Origin: Caecibacteroides pullorum
GTDB taxonomy: Bacteria > Bacteroidota > Bacteroidia > Bacteroidales > Bacteroidaceae
Direction of reading: 5' to 3'
NCBI RefSeq assembly: GCF_019239235.1
Contig: NZ_JAAZTS010000004.1
Location: 149,518-213,517 of the forward strand
DNA length: 64,000 nucleotides
Below, one piece after another: positions 62,206 to 64,000 of this stretch. A model generated the notes under the pieces. That model ran no database searches. It was not told where the DNA came from and worked only from the letters and a program-made list of their open reading frames with translations. Within the stretch, counting starts at the first letter, position 1; every line of letters begins with the position of its first letter. The translations under genes and the position numbers were made by a program.

Positions 62206-62976
62206 CTATAGTTTTTGTTTAATCTCCGGATAATGTTCAAGAATTCTGTCAAGCGCTTTACGATTACGATCGTCAGCCGGATTGGTATTTACCGTTTTCA
62301 AGGAAATTTCTCCAGGTTTACCTATTTCTAAGGGCTTTCGTTTCCCATTGGGCAAAGGAACCACGTAAGTACCACGCGACACAGCTGCCAGCCAAAACCA
62401 TACATCATCAACAGTAGGGGCTAACTCCATAAAAAGAGAGGGATCAAGCATTTTTTCGTCCAATGAATGAGGTGGATATAACACCCCACCCACACCCGTC
62501 TGCATTGCCAAGTGAGTACGATGGATTTTTTTAAAAACAAAATCATACCAATGGTATTTTCTCCATTTACGATAAGGAACATTTAATCTAGCCTTCCTTA
62601 CACGATGTGCAACAATGGCATCGGGCACTCGTTTGTGCATGACAACCAAATCGTGTAACAGATCCGCATGATAAAGGATGTCATCATCAATAGTCACGAT
62701 AATATCATTGGGAAAATCTCTCAATGCAGGAATCAATTTCTTATACGAACGTATCTCGGCAGGATCAAACCGAACTTCGAAAATCGAGCTTTCGGCCTTA
62801 AGCGCTTCGAGTTCCGGAGGAAGCACCTCGCCCGGGAATTTGTCCGTATCCAAATACAACACCAACTTATCGGGTAATAACGAACCTTCAAGCACTGAAC
62901 GTATTGCCTGCACCGCATAAGGAATTGCTGCAGGAAACGAAGTTAATGAAACAATCACCTTCGGTCTATCATTCAT
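62206..62976 (-). CDS. Glycosyltransferase, GT-A-like, paralogue A
   Basis: 256 residues from MNDRPKVIVSLTSFPAAIPY; start overlaps the upstream gene by 8 nt. Motifs: TSFPAAIPYAVQAI, VTIDDDILYHADLL (acid triad), KWRKYHWYDFVF, TGVGGVLYPPHSL and PTVDDVWFWLAAVSRGT. Close paralogue of the next gene. Family not assigned precisely; short GT-A enzymes of this kind occur in Bacteroides surface-glycan loci. Confidence 0.82.
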   Translation of the reverse strand: MNDRPKVIVSLTSFPAAIPYAVQAIRSVLEGSLLPDKLVLYLDTDKFPGEVLPPELEALKAESSIFEVRFDPAEIRSYKKLIPALRDFPNDIIVTIDDDILYHADLLHDLVVMHKRVPDAIVAHRVRKARLNVPYRKWRKYHWYDFVFKKIHRTHLAMQTGVGGVLYPPHSLDEKMLDPSLFMELAPTVDDVWFWLAAVSRGTYVVPLPNGKRKPLEIGKPGEISLKTVNTNPADDRNRKALDRILEHYPEIKQKL

Positions 62977-63784
62977 TTTCTGATTGATTTGTTTTAATAT
63001 CATATCCTATTCTTCTACCAACTTCAGGATACTTCTCCACAATCGCTTTCAACGCCGCCGCATTTCGGTCCATACCCGACTTAAAATTGGTGGTTTTCAA
63101 CGACAATTCGCGTGGTTTTTCCAACCCTTTAGGTTTGTTATATCCAAAGGGAACAGGAACGATCGGAGTTCCATTAGCCACAGCTGCCGCCCAAAACCAA
63201 ATATCGTCTGTTGTTGGAGCAATTTGGGTGAACAGATCCACATCCAGCATCTCCGATTTCAGAGAATGAGGTGGATACAACACTCCCCCTACGCCAGTCT
63301 GTATATTCTTAAAGCCAATATGTATCTTCCTCAGCACAAAACTATACCATCTGTATTTAGTCCATTTACGATAAGGAAGTCCTGGCTTCATACGTTTGGC
63401 CCGATGTGCTAATACCGCCTTGGGCAACTGCTCGTGTAAACGCAGTAAATCACGCAGCATGTGTTTATGATACGCGACATCATCGTCCACCGTAACAATT
63501 ATTGCATCTGGGAAATCGTGCAAAGCCGGAATTAATTTCCGATATGAACGGATATCCCGATCATAGTTTCGTACTTCAAATATTGGATTTCTATCTGCCA
63601 GTTCAAGTAAGCTTTGTGGAACTCCATTTTCACCGAATTGTGAAACGGTAAGATAAAGCACCACTTTATCAGGAAGGACAGAACCTTCCAAAAGAGACAG
63701 AATAGCCCGTTCTGCATATGATATCGCAGCAGGAAAGGAAGTCATGGACACGATGACTTGAGGTTTGGACATATTCGCATTCAT
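62969..63784 (-). CDS. Glycosyltransferase, GT-A-like, paralogue B
   Basis: 271 residues (start at 63784, or 63772 giving MSKPQVIVSMTSFPA). Same motifs as paralogue A: SMTSFPAAISYAERAI, VTVDDDVAYHKHML, KWTKYRWYSFVL, TGVGGVLYPPHSL, PTTDDIWFWAAAVANGT. Tandem duplication followed by divergence, so the two enzymes probably add similar sugars to different acceptors. First gene of the three-gene minus-strand operon. Confidence 0.85.
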   Translation of the reverse strand: MNANMSKPQVIVSMTSFPAAISYAERAILSLLEGSVLPDKVVLYLTVSQFGENGVPQSLLELADRNPIFEVRNYDRDIRSYRKLIPALHDFPDAIIVTVDDDVAYHKHMLRDLLRLHEQLPKAVLAHRAKRMKPGLPYRKWTKYRWYSFVLRKIHIGFKNIQTGVGGVLYPPHSLKSEMLDVDLFTQIAPTTDDIWFWAAAVANGTPIVPVPFGYNKPKGLEKPRELSLKTTNFKSGMDRNAAALKAIVEKYPEVGRRIGYDIKTNQSENE

Positions 63785-63815
63785 ATTCTTCTTACCAAGT
63801 TGTTAATCCTTACAA

Positions 63816-63823
63816 CAAAGATA
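63816..63823 (-). promoter_or_regulatory. -7 box of the minus-strand glycosyltransferase operon
   Basis: Minus-strand TATCTTTG matches TAnnTTTG, 32 bp before the ATG at 63784. No good -33 element. Confidence 0.6.
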
Positions 63824-63892
63824 ATATAAAAAAGCGACAAACAGAGCCGGTTACATAAAAATCTCATCAATCACCAGCAACAGAACAACAAA

Positions 63893-63929
63893 AAAGAGGG
63901 TGTGTCGTAATACGCGATTCACCCTCTTT
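63893..63929 (-). terminator. Terminator hairpin at right end
   Basis: AAAGAGGGTG (63893-63902) and CACCCTCTTT (63920-63929) form a perfect 10-bp stem. U-rich sequence follows on both strands (TTCTTT on plus, TTTTTT on minus). It probably ends the gene entering from the right edge. Confidence 0.75.
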
Positions 63930-63962
63930 TCTTTATCAACGATAAGAGCGTTGTTAACTTTT

Positions 63963-64000
63963 TCAAGCAGCGATATTCTGAAGATAATCTCGATATTTTG
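63963..64000 (-). CDS. C-terminal fragment of a gene entering from the right
   Basis: On the minus strand the last codons read KYRDYLQNIAA then TGA (63965-63963), 33 bp before a terminator hairpin. Too short to name; the terminator and sense-like residues make a real gene end plausible, but other frames are also open over this distance. Confidence 0.35.
   Translation of the reverse strand, partial: KYRDYLQNIAA

Overview
The window is a chromosomal segment of a gut-type Bacteroidales bacterium, most likely Bacteroides/Phocaeicola or a close relative. The evidence is repeated promoter boxes of the Bacteroides type (TAnnTTTG at -7, often with TTG or TTTG about 20 bp upstream), Bacteroidetes-typical proteins (imelysin and DUF1111 iron genes, ResB/CcsA fusion, TPR-LytS kinase with LytTR regulator, BlaR1 fused to TonB domains, ferredoxin reductase fused to GltD) and many SPII lipoproteins. 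No rRNA, tRNA, CRISPR, transposase or integrase was recognised. Composition is mosaic: GC-rich housekeeping blocks (about 1-16.7 kb, 21.4-26.6 kb, 34.3-51.7 kb) alternate with AT-richer blocks (about 16.8-20.5, 26.6-34.3 and 52.7-64 kb).

Layout. 1-4498 (-): alpha-2-macroglobulin protein running off the left edge. 4646-6868 (-): cytochrome c maturation ResB-CcsA. 6987-11324 (-): iron operon (porin, imelysin, dihaem DUF1111 protein) with a promoter, a possible multi-site operator and a terminator. 11789-16688 (-): SPFH operon with membrane proteins, a hydrolase, an Arc-type regulator and an S41 peptidase. 16801-20465 (+): AT-rich pair of a surface glycan-binding-like lipoprotein and a GH3 enzyme, looking like part of a polysaccharide-utilisation locus. 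20651-26582 (+): rplU, rpmA, serS, sugar MFS transporter, GltA-type fusion. 26946-32583: small secreted protein, LytTR two-component pair, mdh, membrane coiled-coil protein. 32788-37824 (+): TolC/HlyD/two ABC-2 permeases without an ATPase. 38221-40703 (+): BlaI/BlaR1. 40767-48469 (-): eight close-packed genes (mnmA, S8 peptidase, xseA, xseB, ilvE, MBL hydrolase, trmB, Mrp). 48536-51670: exonuclease, porin, DUF3820-like protein. 51675-54516 (-): rex, FAH protein, ispF, phosphoesterase. 54677-61014 (+): SUI1 factor, then a glycan cluster led by a lipid A acyltransferase (Stealth, GT92, DUF5672, fucosyltransferase-like, glf). 61128-63784 (-): convergent galactofuranosyltransferase-like gene and two paralogous glycosyltransferases.

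The least explained features are three tandem arrays of short palindromes, each downstream of an operon end (11580-11662, period 23; 37833-38112, period 42; 50414-50560, period 21), and a family of small AT-rich inverted-repeat elements sitting on gene junctions, in several cases supplying stop or start codons. Functionally, the glycan cluster (glf, galactofuranosyltransferase-like protein, Stealth protein, late lipid A acyltransferase, no polymerase or flippase) best fits a galactofuranose-containing LPS core or similar surface glycan.
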